This document shows positions 24,992 to 33,735 of a DNA stretch of 64,000 nt, in pieces (positions within the stretch are counted from its first letter, which is position 1; the number at the start of each line of letters is the position of its first letter). The stretch covers positions 620,001 through 684,000 of the forward strand of contig CAVSJF010000007.1 of NCBI GenBank assembly GCA_963728155.1, read 5' to 3'. The position numbers were made by a program, and so were the translations under genes. Below the pieces are notes generated by a model. The model ran no database searches. It worked only from the letters and a program-made list of their open reading frames with translations, and had not been told where the DNA came from. Origin of the DNA: JACVRW01 sp963728155 (GTDB lineage: Bacteria > Actinomycetota > Thermoleophilia > Solirubrobacterales > Thermoleophilaceae).

Positions 24992-26194
24992 ATGTCCGGG
25001 GGTTTCGAGCGCTACATCCGCGAGTACAACACGCGGCGCCAGTTTCTCAGGAGGGCGGGCTTCGTGACCATGGCCGTGGGCGCCGGGCCCACGCTGCTGG
25101 CCGCCTGCGGCTCGGATGACGAGGAGCCGGCCGAGACCGCGGCCAGCGGCCCGGCGAAGGCCCCGAAGGCCAGCGGTCGCGTGGACTTTCTGTCGTGGGA
25201 GGGCTACGACATCCCCGACCCGCTCAAGAATTGGAAGACCACGAACGATGTGACCGTCAAGGCCACCTACATCGCCAACCACGACGAGATCCAGGCCAAG
25301 CTCAAGGCCGCTGGCGGCGGTGGCGGCTACGACATCATCACCTACTACCAGGGCTATAAGCCGCTCTACCAAGAGCTCGACATCATCGAGCCGCTCGACG
25401 AGCAGAAGCTGCCCAACCTGAAGAACCTCTTCCCCTACTTCGCCAGCGAGGAGGGGGATTTCTGGCTCGATCCCGACGGCACCCGCACCGGCGTGCCGTG
25501 GACGTGGGGCTCGATCGGCATCACGATCGACAAGCGCCGGGTGAAGTCGATGCCGACCTCCTGGTACGACCTGCTCGAGCCCGAGTTCAAGGGCCGGGTC
25601 ACGCTGCCCGACGACCCGGTCGGCTCGTTCACCCTCGCCGCCCACGTACTCGGCTTCGATCCGTCGACCACCTCGAAGGCCGATGGCAAGAAGGTGTTCG
25701 ACCTGCTCAGCCAGGTGATCGCGCAGAGCAACGGCATCGCGCCCACCTTCGGGGACGCCACCTCGAAGATGACCTCCGGCGACGCCGACATCTGCTGGCA
25801 GGGCTGGGCGGCCATGAATCAGTTCGCCGCCGACGCCGGCGTCAAGACGTTCGAGACCGAGGTGCCCAAGGAGGGAAGCTTCTCCTTCTGCGACGCCTAT
25901 GCGCTGCCCAAGGGAGCGGACAACGCCGACGCCTCGCTGTCGTGGATGAACGAGTCGCTCGACCCCAAGGTGAACGCCGAGGCGGCCACCGTGCTGGTGG
26001 GAGGAGTGACCGTCGAGGACGCCGTGGCGAACCTACCGGCCAACGTGGCCTCGCTGTACAAATACGACGAGCTCGACTCGTTGCTGGAGCGCTCGCCCTT
26101 CTACAACAACCCGCCGGTGGAGTCCGACGAATACGTGACCTTCGAGGAGGTCCAGAAGCAATGGCAGGAGGTCAAGGCGGCCGCTCCCAGCTGA
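24992..26194 (+). CDS. Extracellular solute-binding lipoprotein of a PotD-like ABC importer
   Basis: 400 residues. The N-terminus contains a twin-arginine motif (TRRQFLRRAGF) and then a lipobox (LLAACGSD, Cys about 39), so it is likely a Tat-exported lipoprotein. The mature part (VDFLSWEGYDIPDPLKNW, YDIITYYQGYKPLYQELDIIEPLDE, GVPWTWGSIGITIDKRRVK) is of the spermidine/putrescine-binding PotD/PotF class. I chose the ATG at 24992 because GAGGAGAGG stands just before it, rather than the GTG at 24971. Followed by two permeases and an ATPase. Given the surrounding catabolic enzymes, the ligand may be a sugar, polyol or sugar acid rather than a polyamine. Confidence 0.9.
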   Translation: MSGGFERYIREYNTRRQFLRRAGFVTMAVGAGPTLLAACGSDDEEPAETAASGPAKAPKASGRVDFLSWEGYDIPDPLKNWKTTNDVTVKATYIANHDEIQAKLKAAGGGGGYDIITYYQGYKPLYQELDIIEPLDEQKLPNLKNLFPYFASEEGDFWLDPDGTRTGVPWTWGSIGITIDKRRVKSMPTSWYDLLEPEFKGRVTLPDDPVGSFTLAAHVLGFDPSTTSKADGKKVFDLLSQVIAQSNGIAPTFGDATSKMTSGDADICWQGWAAMNQFAADAGVKTFETEVPKEGSFSFCDAYALPKGADNADASLSWMNESLDPKVNAEAATVLVGGVTVEDAVANLPANVASLYKYDELDSLLERSPFYNNPPVESDEYVTFEEVQKQWQEVKAAAPS

Positions 26195-26195
26195 C

Positions 26196-27056
26196 ATGAA
26201 AAAGCGTGGCTCGCTTGCGCTGGCCGCGCCCGCCACGCTCGGCCTGCTCGTCTTCTTCATCGCCCCGCTGGCGGCTTTCGCCGTCTACTCGTTCCTGACC
26301 GGCTCGCTGTACGACGTCAAGGCCCCGCTCACGCTCGAGAACTACGGGGAGGTGGCCGACTCCGACCTCAACCGCCAGCTGGGGCGCAACTCGCTGGTGG
26401 TCGGGGCGCTGTCGGCGGTGATCGCGGTGGCCTTCGCCCTCCCGATCGCGTACTGGCTGCGCTACGCCGCGGGGCGGTGGCGGGCGGTCGTGCTGTTCCT
26501 GATCGTCGCCTCCTTCTTGGCCAGCTACCTGGTGCGCATCTACGCCTGGCGCAGCATCCTCGGCGGCAACGGGCTGATCAACCGCGGGCTGACCGAGCTC
26601 GGGCTGATCGACCAGCCGCTCGACTTCCTGCTCTACAACCGCTTTGCGGTGATCATCGCGCTGGTGCACATCTACCTGCCCTACGTGGTGCTGGTGCTCT
26701 ACGCGGGGCTGGCGCCGTTGCAGCCGTCCTACCTGGAGACCGCCCAGGATCTCGGCGCGGGTTGGGTCCAGCGCTGGCGGCGGGTGATCCTCCCGCTGGT
26801 GGCCGCGCCGGCGGCGAGCGCCCTGCTGTTCGTGTTCGTGCTGTCGGCGGCCGACTACGTGACGCCGCAGTTCCTCGGGGGCACCAACGGCGCCCTGCTC
26901 GGCGTGCAGGTGCAGGTGAGCTTCGTCGGGACCGGCGACTACGCAGCCGGGGCGGCCATCTCCTTTGCCATGCTGGCCGGCTTTCTCGTTTGTTACGCCC
27001 TGATGGCGCTCGGCCTGCGCCTCACCCGGCTCGATCGCGTGAGGTTCGCGGCGTGA
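26196..27056 (+). CDS. ABC transporter permease (PotB-like)
   Basis: 286 residues, six predicted transmembrane helices. Starts MKKRGSLALAAPATLGLLVFF. The coupling motif for the ATPase is EAA-like: YLETAQDLGAGWVQRWRRVILPL (about 180-202). Others include NSLVVGALSAVIAVAFALPIAYWL and YLVRIYAWRSILGGNGLIN, matching the first permease of spermidine/putrescine-type importers. Starts one base after the binding-protein stop and overlaps the second permease, so all four genes form one operon. Confidence 0.92.
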   Translation: MKKRGSLALAAPATLGLLVFFIAPLAAFAVYSFLTGSLYDVKAPLTLENYGEVADSDLNRQLGRNSLVVGALSAVIAVAFALPIAYWLRYAAGRWRAVVLFLIVASFLASYLVRIYAWRSILGGNGLINRGLTELGLIDQPLDFLLYNRFAVIIALVHIYLPYVVLVLYAGLAPLQPSYLETAQDLGAGWVQRWRRVILPLVAAPAASALLFVFVLSAADYVTPQFLGGTNGALLGVQVQVSFVGTGDYAAGAAISFAMLAGFLVCYALMALGLRLTRLDRVRFAA

Positions 27057-27901
27057 GCTCCGCCCAGCGCAGTCCACTGGCCGGCGCCTTCACGCTCCTC
27101 GGCGTGATCTTCCTGTGGGCGCCGCTGCTGCTGGTGGTGCTGTTCAGCCTCCACAGCACCGGCTCGCTCACCTTCCCCTTCCAGGGCTTCTCGCTGCGCT
27201 GGTATGAGGAGATCTTCAACTCGCCCCAGGTCAGGCTCGCGGCGCAGAACTCGCTGATCGTGGCCACCTCCTCCGCGCTGATCACCCTCCTGCTGGGGAC
27301 GCTCGCGGCCTACGGGCTGGCGCGCTCCAACTCGCGTCTGCGCGCGCCGTTGGCCCTGCTGTTCTTCCTCCCCATCACGCTGCCCGGCCTGTTCATCGGG
27401 ATCGCGCTGCTCGTGGCCTTCTCGCGCTTGGAGGTGACGCTGTCGCTGGTCACCGTCACGATCGCCCACCTCGTCTACGTGTTCCCCTTCTTCTTCATCA
27501 TCGCCCGCGCCGCGCTCGAGCGGCTCGACCCGGCCCTGGAGGAGACCGCGGCCGACCTGGGGGCCAACCGCCTGACCGTGTTTCGGCGCGTGACCATCCC
27601 GCAGGTCTGGCCGATCCTCGTGGGGGCGGCCTGCCTCGCCTTTGCGCTTTCCTTCGACGAGTTCGTGATCACCTTCTTCGTCATCGGGCCGGACTCGACC
27701 CTGCCCCTGTACATCTGGTCGAGCCTGCGTCGCACCGTCGACCCGAGCATCAACGCGATCTCCTCGCTCTTGCTGCTGTTCACGCTCTTGCTGTTCATGG
27801 TCACCTTCGCGCTCGCGGCGTGGGGCGAGCGCCGGCGGCGCGGGCGTGGCCTGGCCGAGGATCCGCTGGCGCTTGCGCCGGTGGCCGAGGGAGCCACATG
27901 A
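27053..27901 (+). CDS. ABC transporter permease (PotC-like)
   Basis: 282 residues, six transmembrane helices. FPFQGFSLRWYEEIFNSPQVRLAAQNSLIVA is the typical PotC N-terminal region, and the EAA loop is LEETAADLGANRLTVFRRVTIPQVWP. SFDEFVITFFVIGP and LPLYIWSSLRRTVDPSINAIS are family blocks. GTG at 27053 overlapping the PotB-like stop (GTGA) and its own stop overlapping the ATPase start (ATGA). Heterodimer partner of the preceding permease. Confidence 0.92.
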   Translation: MSSAQRSPLAGAFTLLGVIFLWAPLLLVVLFSLHSTGSLTFPFQGFSLRWYEEIFNSPQVRLAAQNSLIVATSSALITLLLGTLAAYGLARSNSRLRAPLALLFFLPITLPGLFIGIALLVAFSRLEVTLSLVTVTIAHLVYVFPFFFIIARAALERLDPALEETAADLGANRLTVFRRVTIPQVWPILVGAACLAFALSFDEFVITFFVIGPDSTLPLYIWSSLRRTVDPSINAISSLLLLFTLLLFMVTFALAAWGERRRRGRGLAEDPLALAPVAEGAT

Positions 27902-29052
27902 ACCCCGCGGAGCCGCGCGTGCGCGCCGAGGCCATCACGCACCGCTTCGGCGCGGTCACCGCCCTCGACGACGTCTCGCTCGATATCGCTCCGGGCGAGC
28001 TGCTCACGCTGCTCGGCCCCTCGGGATGCGGCAAGACGACCCTGCTGCGGATCATCGCCGGCTTCGAGCGCCCGAGCGAGGGGCGCGTGCTGATCGACGG
28101 GGACGACGTGACCTCGGTGCCCGCCAACAAGCGTCCCACCAACCTGGTCTTCCAGCGGCCGACGCTGTTCCCGCATCTCGACGTGTTCGGCAACGTCGCC
28201 TTCGGCCTCAGCGTGGCCCGCGTGAGCAAGGCCGAGCAGCGCTCGCGCGTGGGCGAGGCGCTGGCATTGGTGCGCCTCGACGGCTACGAGAAGCGCCGCT
28301 CGCACGAGCTCTCGGGCGGCCAGATGCAGCGCGTGGCGCTCGCGCGGGCGCTCGTGAACCGGCCCGCGGTGTTGCTGCTCGACGAGCCCCTGTCGGCGCT
28401 CGATCTGAAGATCCGCCTCGAGATGGAGGTGGAGCTGCGGCGGGTGCACCGCGAGACCGGCGCCACCTTCGTCTACGTGACCCACGACCAGCGCGAGGCG
28501 ATGGCGCTGTCCGACCGGCTCGTGGTGATGAACGACGGCCACGTCGAGCAGGTCGACACCCCCACCGAGGTCTACCGCTGTCCGTCGACGGTGTTTGCCG
28601 CCCAGTTCGTGGGCGACGCAAACGTGCTTCCCGTGGAGGTGGTCGAGGCCGGCGCGGCGGACTCGCTGCTGGCCATCGGGGAGCACCGGATGCGGGTGGC
28701 CTGCTCGCCGGCCGGGACCGGGCCGGCGTGGCTCGTGTTGCGCCCCGAGGCGGTGCGCGTGGCCGGATCGGGGGTCAACGGGGTTCCCGACGCGCTCACC
28801 GGGCGCGTGCGCGACGTGGCCTTCCGCGGGAGCGGATTCACCTACCGCATCGAGTTGCCCGCGCTGGGCCTGCACGTGAAGGCCGAGACCCGGGCGGCGG
28901 CGATGGCCCACGAGGTCGACGAGTCCGTGGCCGTGGAATGGGACGGCGACGCCTGCTGGCTGCTCGAACGCGAGCCCTCGGAGACCGCACCCCCGCCGCC
29001 GCCGATCGCGGCTGAGCCCGACCTCGAGATCACGGCGGAGCCGGGCGGGTGA
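27898..29052 (+). CDS. ABC transporter ATP-binding protein (PotA-like)
   Basis: 384 residues. Walker A GPSGCGKTTLL, Q-loop FQRPTLFPHLD, signature LSGGQMQRVALARAL, Walker B VLLLDEPLSALD, H-loop VTHDQREAM. A C-terminal TOBE-type domain (about 270-360) precedes a proline-rich tail of about 25 residues. Q-loop wording LVFQRPTLFPHLDVFGNVAFGL fits spermidine/putrescine- and iron-type importers. ATG at 27898 overlaps the permease stop; its own 3' end overlaps the following SDR gene, tying uptake to catabolism in a single transcript. Confidence 0.93.
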   Translation: MNPAEPRVRAEAITHRFGAVTALDDVSLDIAPGELLTLLGPSGCGKTTLLRIIAGFERPSEGRVLIDGDDVTSVPANKRPTNLVFQRPTLFPHLDVFGNVAFGLSVARVSKAEQRSRVGEALALVRLDGYEKRRSHELSGGQMQRVALARALVNRPAVLLLDEPLSALDLKIRLEMEVELRRVHRETGATFVYVTHDQREAMALSDRLVVMNDGHVEQVDTPTEVYRCPSTVFAAQFVGDANVLPVEVVEAGAADSLLAIGEHRMRVACSPAGTGPAWLVLRPEAVRVAGSGVNGVPDALTGRVRDVAFRGSGFTYRIELPALGLHVKAETRAAAMAHEVDESVAVEWDGDACWLLEREPSETAPPPPPIAAEPDLEITAEPGG

Positions 29053-29855
29053 CGCAGGGGTCGAAGCGGGTGGCGCTCGTCACGGGCGCCGGGCGCGGCA
29101 TGGGCGCGGATGTGGCGCGGCGCCTGGCCGCGGACGGCTACGAGCTGGCCGTGGCCGACGTGCGCTCGTGCGAGGAGACCGCGCAGGCGATCGTCGCGAG
29201 CGGCGGCGCCGCAGTGCCCTACGAGTGCGACATCCGCGACTGGAGCGCCGTCGAGGACCTGGTGGCCACCGTGGAGCGCGACCAGGGTCCCCTTCACGCG
29301 GCGGTGCAGGTGGCGGGCGTCTATCGCAACGTGCACTTCCTCGATCTCGATCCGGCCGCCTGGCGGCTCGTTCTCGACGTGAACCTCGACGGCTCCTTCA
29401 ACGTCTGCCGGCTGGCGGCCGCGCCGATGGCCGCGCGCGGGACGGGCAGCGTGGTCTTCATCTCCTCCACCGCGTCGTGGCTCGTGTGGGACGAGTCCGC
29501 GCACTACACGGTCTCCAAGGCCGCCATCGACGGCCTCGTGAAGGGCGCGGCCTACGAGCTCGGTCCTAGCGGAGTGCGCGTGAACTCGGTCGCTCCCGGC
29601 ACGGTTCGCACACCGGCCACGGAGGGCGAGCTCGCGCTGCCGGGCGTGGAGGAGTCGGAGGCGAGCGCGAGCCCGCTCGGGCGAGTGGGGGAGACCAGCG
29701 ACATCGCCGAAGCCGTGGCCTTCCTGTGCGATCCCGTGCGCGCGGCGTGGGTCACCGGCCACACGCTGGTGGTCGATGGCGGCTACTCCACACACGGCCA
29801 GGGCGCCAGCTTCGGCCGCAACGTCGACACAACAGTTCCGGGAGGAACCACTTGA
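29049..29855 (+). CDS. Short-chain dehydrogenase/reductase
   Basis: 268 residues, classical SDR. The cofactor motif is TGAGRGMGADVARRL (TGxxxGxG) and the active site is STASW ... YTVSK (Ser, Tyr, Lys), with NSVAPGTVRTP after it. ADVRS following strand 2 favours NAD(H). GTG start overlapping the ABC ATPase stop. The tail after WVTGHTLVVDGGYS extends some 20 residues beyond most family members. In context it probably oxidises the imported polyol or sugar. Confidence 0.9.
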   Translation: MTQGSKRVALVTGAGRGMGADVARRLAADGYELAVADVRSCEETAQAIVASGGAAVPYECDIRDWSAVEDLVATVERDQGPLHAAVQVAGVYRNVHFLDLDPAAWRLVLDVNLDGSFNVCRLAAAPMAARGTGSVVFISSTASWLVWDESAHYTVSKAAIDGLVKGAAYELGPSGVRVNSVAPGTVRTPATEGELALPGVEESEASASPLGRVGETSDIAEAVAFLCDPVRAAWVTGHTLVVDGGYSTHGQGASFGRNVDTTVPGGTT

Positions 29856-30468
29856 GCCTCATCTACCTCGAGTTCATCAGCCGCCGGCCCGGCGTCTCGC
29901 TGGAGCAGTTCCACGCCGTGGCCGGCCAGGGTCAGACCGGCTGGGCGGGCGACAACACCGAGGACATCCTGCTGGCCAACCTGGGCCGCTCGTGGCGCAC
30001 CGGGCCCGAGCCCGAGTACATCGCCTTCTGGTACACGCAGGCCAGGGCCTCGACCGCTTCGACGACTGGGAGCGCATCTTTCGCTCCGGCGTGGCCGAGC
30101 AGTTCGAGGAGCCGTTCCGGCTCGCGGCCCGGATCGAGCGCGGGGGCTCCTACGACGCGCTGCTGGAGCCGGTGCCGGTGGACACCGAGCGCTGCTACCT
30201 CGAGTTCTTCGACTTCGCCGAGGGGGCGGGCCGCGACGAGGTCCGCGCCGCCTACGAGGAGCGGGCGAGCGACCACGGCGACCTGAAGCTCAACGTGCTG
30301 CTCGACCGCATCGGGCGCCTGGGTCCCGAGCCGCGCGGCATCGCGGTTTGGGGCCTGCCCTCGTGGGCCGCGCTCGAGGAGATCGCTCGCGACCTCGACG
30401 CCGGCGACGGCCCGGTGCGCCTGGTCGACGCGGGCATGTACTCGGAGTTCGGCAAGGAGACGCTTTGA
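29852..30468 (+). CDS. Uncharacterised protein in the sugar cluster, one frameshift
   Basis: A TTG at 29852 overlapping the SDR stop (TTGA), with GGGAGGA before it, starts SLIYLEFISRRPGVSLEQFH. After FWYTQ the frame breaks at about 30043 (a missing base in a GGCCAGGGCC run) and continues as GQGLDRFDDWERIFRSG, then CYLEFFDFAEGAG, to the stop at 30468. Repaired length is about 205 residues. Two repeats of a strand-helix pattern (IYLEFISRRPG, CYLEFFDFAEG) suggest a tandem dimeric alpha/beta-barrel (ABM/NIPSNAP-like) fold. I do not recognise the family. Its fixed place between two SDR genes suggests a step or accessory role in the same pathway. Confidence 0.7.
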
Positions 30469-30472
30469 GCGC

Positions 30473-31243
30473 TTGAGCCGGATGGAGGGCAAGGTCGCGT
30501 TCGTGACCGGCGCGGGCACCGGAATCGGGCGCGCGACCTGCGTCCGGCTGGCCGAGGAGGGCGCCGCGGTCGTGGTGACCTCTCGCACGGCGGCGCACAT
30601 GGAGGAGACCTGCGACGCCGTCGAGGGCGCGGCCGGGAAGCGTCCGCTCGGCCTCCAGCTCGATGTGGCCGACAGCGCCGCCGTCGACGCGGCCTGCGAG
30701 GAGGCGGCCGCTCATCACGGGCGCATCGACGTGCTCGTGACCAACGCCGGCGTGGAGCTCCCCCACACCCCGAACATCGCCGACACGAGCGACGAGGACT
30801 GGGACCGGATCATGCGCGTGAACGTGAACGGGATGTTCTACGCCATCCGCGCGGCGCTTCGCCACATGCCCGACGGCGGCGCGATCGTGACCGTCGGCTC
30901 GATCAACTCATTCGTGGCCTGGGAGAACGACGGCGCTTACACCACATCCAAGGGTGCGGTGCTGCAGCTCACGCGCTCGGTCGCCCTCGATGTCGTCGCG
31001 CGCAACATCCGGGCCAACTGCATCTGCCCCGGCGTGATCGACACCCCGCTGACCGATCAGTTCCTCGCCGACGCAGAGGATCCCGACGCGCTCAGGGCCG
31101 AGTACGCCGCGGTGGCGCCGATGGGCCGCCTCGGCACCGCTCGTGAGATCGCCAACTGCATCCTGTTCCTGGCCTCCGACGAGGCCAGCTTCGTCACCGG
31201 GGCCGCCCTGGTGGCCGACGGGGGCACGGTGATTCGCCCGTGA
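30473..31243 (+). CDS. Short-chain dehydrogenase/reductase
   Basis: 256 residues from a TTG at 30473 (an ATG three codons later is possible). TGAGTGIGRATCVRL is the cofactor motif, TNAGVELPH the NAG-type block, and the active site is VGSINSF ... YTTSK. ANCICPGVIDTPLTDQFL follows, and the C-terminus is AALVADGGTVIRP. Classical SDR, likely NAD-dependent, and distinct in sequence from the SDR at 29049 and the one at 32977. Stop overlaps the TIM-barrel gene start (GTGA). Confidence 0.9.
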   Translation: MSRMEGKVAFVTGAGTGIGRATCVRLAEEGAAVVVTSRTAAHMEETCDAVEGAAGKRPLGLQLDVADSAAVDAACEEAAAHHGRIDVLVTNAGVELPHTPNIADTSDEDWDRIMRVNVNGMFYAIRAALRHMPDGGAIVTVGSINSFVAWENDGAYTTSKGAVLQLTRSVALDVVARNIRANCICPGVIDTPLTDQFLADAEDPDALRAEYAAVAPMGRLGTAREIANCILFLASDEASFVTGAALVADGGTVIRP

Positions 31244-32127
31244 GCGGGGCACCGCGGCTGACTCTGGGCGTGGACACCCTCTGCTGGCACCTGCGTCTCG
31301 AGGCCGGCGACCTGTCGCTCGAGGACCTGCTCGAGGAGGCCGCTCAGGCGGACGCCGAGTACGTGCAGCTGACGCTTCACCACGCGCGCGGACGCACACC
31401 CGGGGAACTCGAGCGGCTGGCCGCCCGGGCCGCGGACCTCGGGATGCGCGTGCTGGCGTCTGGCGATTTCCTGGGCGGGGCACGCTTCGGCGACCCTCCG
31501 GGAGCCGCGGCCGAGCGGGTGGCCGCCTGGCTGGAGCGCGCCGTGGCCCTCGGGAGCCCGATCCTGCGAGTGACCTCGAGCTTCTACCGCGCCGATCTGG
31601 GTGGCATCCCCGGGGCGATCGAGGCCGAGCGGCTCTGGGCGATCGAGGCTCTTTCGGCCGCGTTGCCCGCCGCGCGCGACGCCGGCGTGACCCTGGCGCT
31701 GGAGAACCACTCCGACTTCACCGCCGCCGAGTACCGCTCCATCCTGGAGGCGGTGGACGACCAGCGGGCGGCGATGTTCCTCGACGTGATCAACCCGGTC
31801 GCGGCGCTCGAGGATCCCGTGCCCGTGGTGGAACAGCTCGCGCCGTTCGCCGTGGCCGGCCACGTGAAGGATTTCGTGCTCGAGTCGATCCACAACGACG
31901 ACGGCTACCACCGGCGCGGGTTCTCGGTGCTCTACCGCTATCCCGGCGAGGGCCTCGCCGATCTGCCCGCCCTCTGGTCCGCGCTGGCGGCGGGCCTGGG
32001 AGGCCGGGAGCTGCCGCTGGCGGTGGAGGGCCTCGACAACCGAGGAGACGTTCGCGATCAGGTCGAGCGGCTGCGCGGTGCGCTGCGGCGACTGCGCGAG
32101 CTGGTTCCCGCTCCCGCCGGGGCGTGA
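31240..32127 (+). CDS. Sugar phosphate isomerase/epimerase-like TIM-barrel protein
   Basis: 295 residues of the xylose-isomerase-like/AP-endonuclease-2 superfamily. Starts LTLGVDTLCWHLRLEAGDLS. Metal-ligand blocks are VTLALENHSDFTAAEY (Glu, His), AMFLDVINPVA (Asp), AGHVKDFV (His, Asp) and LPLAVEGLDN (Glu). The full set suggests an active metal-dependent isomerase, epimerase or dehydratase. GTG start overlapping the SDR stop. Members act on sugars or inositol intermediates (IolE/IolI-like) but the substrate cannot be assigned. Confidence 0.85.
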   Translation: MSGAPRLTLGVDTLCWHLRLEAGDLSLEDLLEEAAQADAEYVQLTLHHARGRTPGELERLAARAADLGMRVLASGDFLGGARFGDPPGAAAERVAAWLERAVALGSPILRVTSSFYRADLGGIPGAIEAERLWAIEALSAALPAARDAGVTLALENHSDFTAAEYRSILEAVDDQRAAMFLDVINPVAALEDPVPVVEQLAPFAVAGHVKDFVLESIHNDDGYHRRGFSVLYRYPGEGLADLPALWSALAAGLGGRELPLAVEGLDNRGDVRDQVERLRGALRRLRELVPAPAGA

Positions 32128-32975
32128 ACAGCGGATTCGCGCTGGGGGCGTGTGCCGCCCTCGTCTGGGGACTGGGCGACATCCTCGTGGTCCAGGCCTC
32201 CCGCCGGGTGGGCTTCTTTCGCACTCTGCTCGTCGTCCAGGCGTCGGGAGTGCTGATGCTCGCCGTGCTCGCGGTGGTGCTGGGCGAGGACCTGTCGCTG
32301 AGCGGCGGCCAGTGGGCGGCGATCGCCGGGCTCGGCGCGCTGTCGATCGGCGCGTACGCCGGCTTCTACAAGGCGCTCGAGCTCGGCCCGCTCGCCATCG
32401 TCAGCCCGATCGCCTCGTCCAACGGAGCGATGATCGTGGTGCTCGCGGTGATCGTGCTCGGCGAGTCGCTGACCGCGGGGCAGGCCCTGGGCATCGTGCT
32501 GGTGCTGGTGTTCATCGTCCTGGCTTCCGTGGAGCCGGCAGCCGAGCGCCTCGCGGGGGCGAGCGGCATCCGGCTCGCGCTCGCCGCCACGGTGGTGTTC
32601 GGCCTCTACCTGTTCGCGCTCACCACGCTCACCGACGACCTCGGCTGGCTGCTGCCCATCCTGCTCACCCGCGCGGTGGCGGTCGCTCTCATGGCCGCCT
32701 TCTTCGCCGCCCGCCCCGACGGCGACCGGCGCCCGCTGAGCCACATGATCGTGCTGGCGTGCGTGGCCGCGGGCGCGCTCGACGCATTCGGCTATCTGAT
32801 GTTCAACCGCGGGGCCGAGCTCGGCGAGGTGGCCATCACCAGCGCGGCGGCCTCCTCCTATCCGCTGATCCCGATCCTGGTCGGGCTGATCGCCTATCGC
32901 GAGCGCGTGGCCTGGTACCAGCTGGTCGGGGTGGGCGGCGTGCTGGTGGGGATGGTCGTGCTGTCCCTCGGCTGA
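32124..32975 (+). CDS. EamA/DMT-family transporter
   Basis: 283 residues, ten transmembrane helices in two EamA repeats (about 1-135 and 148-283). GLGDILVVQASRRVGFFRTLLVVQ opens the first; YKALELGPLAIVSPIASSNGAMIVVLAVIVLGE is the classic repeat end, matched by FNRGAELGEVAITSAAASSYPLIPILVGLIAY in the second. Drug/metabolite transporter superfamily, usually a permease for metabolites or amino acids. GTG start overlapping the TIM-barrel stop; the last gene of the rightward operon that starts at the binding protein. It may export or import a pathway intermediate. Confidence 0.9.
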   Translation: MNSGFALGACAALVWGLGDILVVQASRRVGFFRTLLVVQASGVLMLAVLAVVLGEDLSLSGGQWAAIAGLGALSIGAYAGFYKALELGPLAIVSPIASSNGAMIVVLAVIVLGESLTAGQALGIVLVLVFIVLASVEPAAERLAGASGIRLALAATVVFGLYLFALTTLTDDLGWLLPILLTRAVAVALMAAFFAARPDGDRRPLSHMIVLACVAAGALDAFGYLMFNRGAELGEVAITSAAASSYPLIPILVGLIAYRERVAWYQLVGVGGVLVGMVVLSLG

Positions 32976-32976
32976 C

Positions 32977-33735
32977 TCACCACGGGCTGCCGAGCGAAAC
33001 CGTGATGGCCTCCCCGTTGACCGCGGAGGCCGCGTCGGAGGCCAGGTAGGCCACCACGCCGGCGATCTCGCCGGGCTCGGCCACCCGCCCGGCCGGGTTG
33101 TCGGCCGCGCGCTCGGCCCACACCTGCTCGGCGCTGAGTCCGCGGCGCTCGCCCTCCTGCCGAGCGTCTTGGTCGGCCATCTCCGTGCGCACCCAGCCGG
33201 GAAGGATCGCGTTGCAGGTGATCCCGTGCGCGGCCACGTCCTGGGCCACCGAGCGCATCAGCCCGATCACACCGTGCTTCGACGCGCAGTAGGGCGACAT
33301 GGCGGGCGCGCCGACCTGGCCGGCCGTCGAGGAGATCATCACGATCCGGCCCCAGCGCGCGGCCAGCATGTCGCCCACCAGCAGGCGGGTCAGCTCGAAC
33401 GGGGCGTCGAGGTTCACGTCCATCGAGGCGCGCCAGCCCTCTCGGTCCTGCTCCCAGATCGGGCGATCGTGGTAGCCGCCGCGCCCCGCGTTGTTCACGA
33501 GGATCGTCACCGGCCCCGCCCGCCGGTGGGCTTCGGCCGCCACCTCGGCACATCCCTCGGGCGAGTCGATCGAGGCCACGATCGGCTCGATCTCCGCCTC
33601 GCGGGCGAGCTGCTCGAGCGCGTCGGCACTGCGGCCCACGGCCAGCACGCGCGCGCCTGAGTCCGCGAGCGCGAGCGCCGTGGCGCGTCCGATGCCGCGG
33701 CTCGCGCCGGTGACCAGCGCGATGCGATCAGCCAT
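32977..33735 (-). CDS. Short-chain dehydrogenase/reductase
   Basis: 252 residues. TGASRGIGRATALAL is the cofactor motif and LVNNAGRGG the NNAG block. SSTAGQVGAPAMSPYCASK contains the Ser-Tyr-Lys set, followed by CNAILPGWVRTEM and the end NGEAITVSLGSPW. AVGRSADAL after strand 2 suggests NADP(H). It is the last gene of the leftward kinase-dehydrogenase-aldolase-SDR operon, its start overlapping the aldolase end by 8 bases, and it converges on the EamA gene with a 1-base gap. Confidence 0.92.
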   Translation of the reverse strand: MADRIALVTGASRGIGRATALALADSGARVLAVGRSADALEQLAREAEIEPIVASIDSPEGCAEVAAEAHRRAGPVTILVNNAGRGGYHDRPIWEQDREGWRASMDVNLDAPFELTRLLVGDMLAARWGRIVMISSTAGQVGAPAMSPYCASKHGVIGLMRSVAQDVAAHGITCNAILPGWVRTEMADQDARQEGERRGLSAEQVWAERAADNPAGRVAEPGEIAGVVAYLASDAASAVNGEAITVSLGSPW

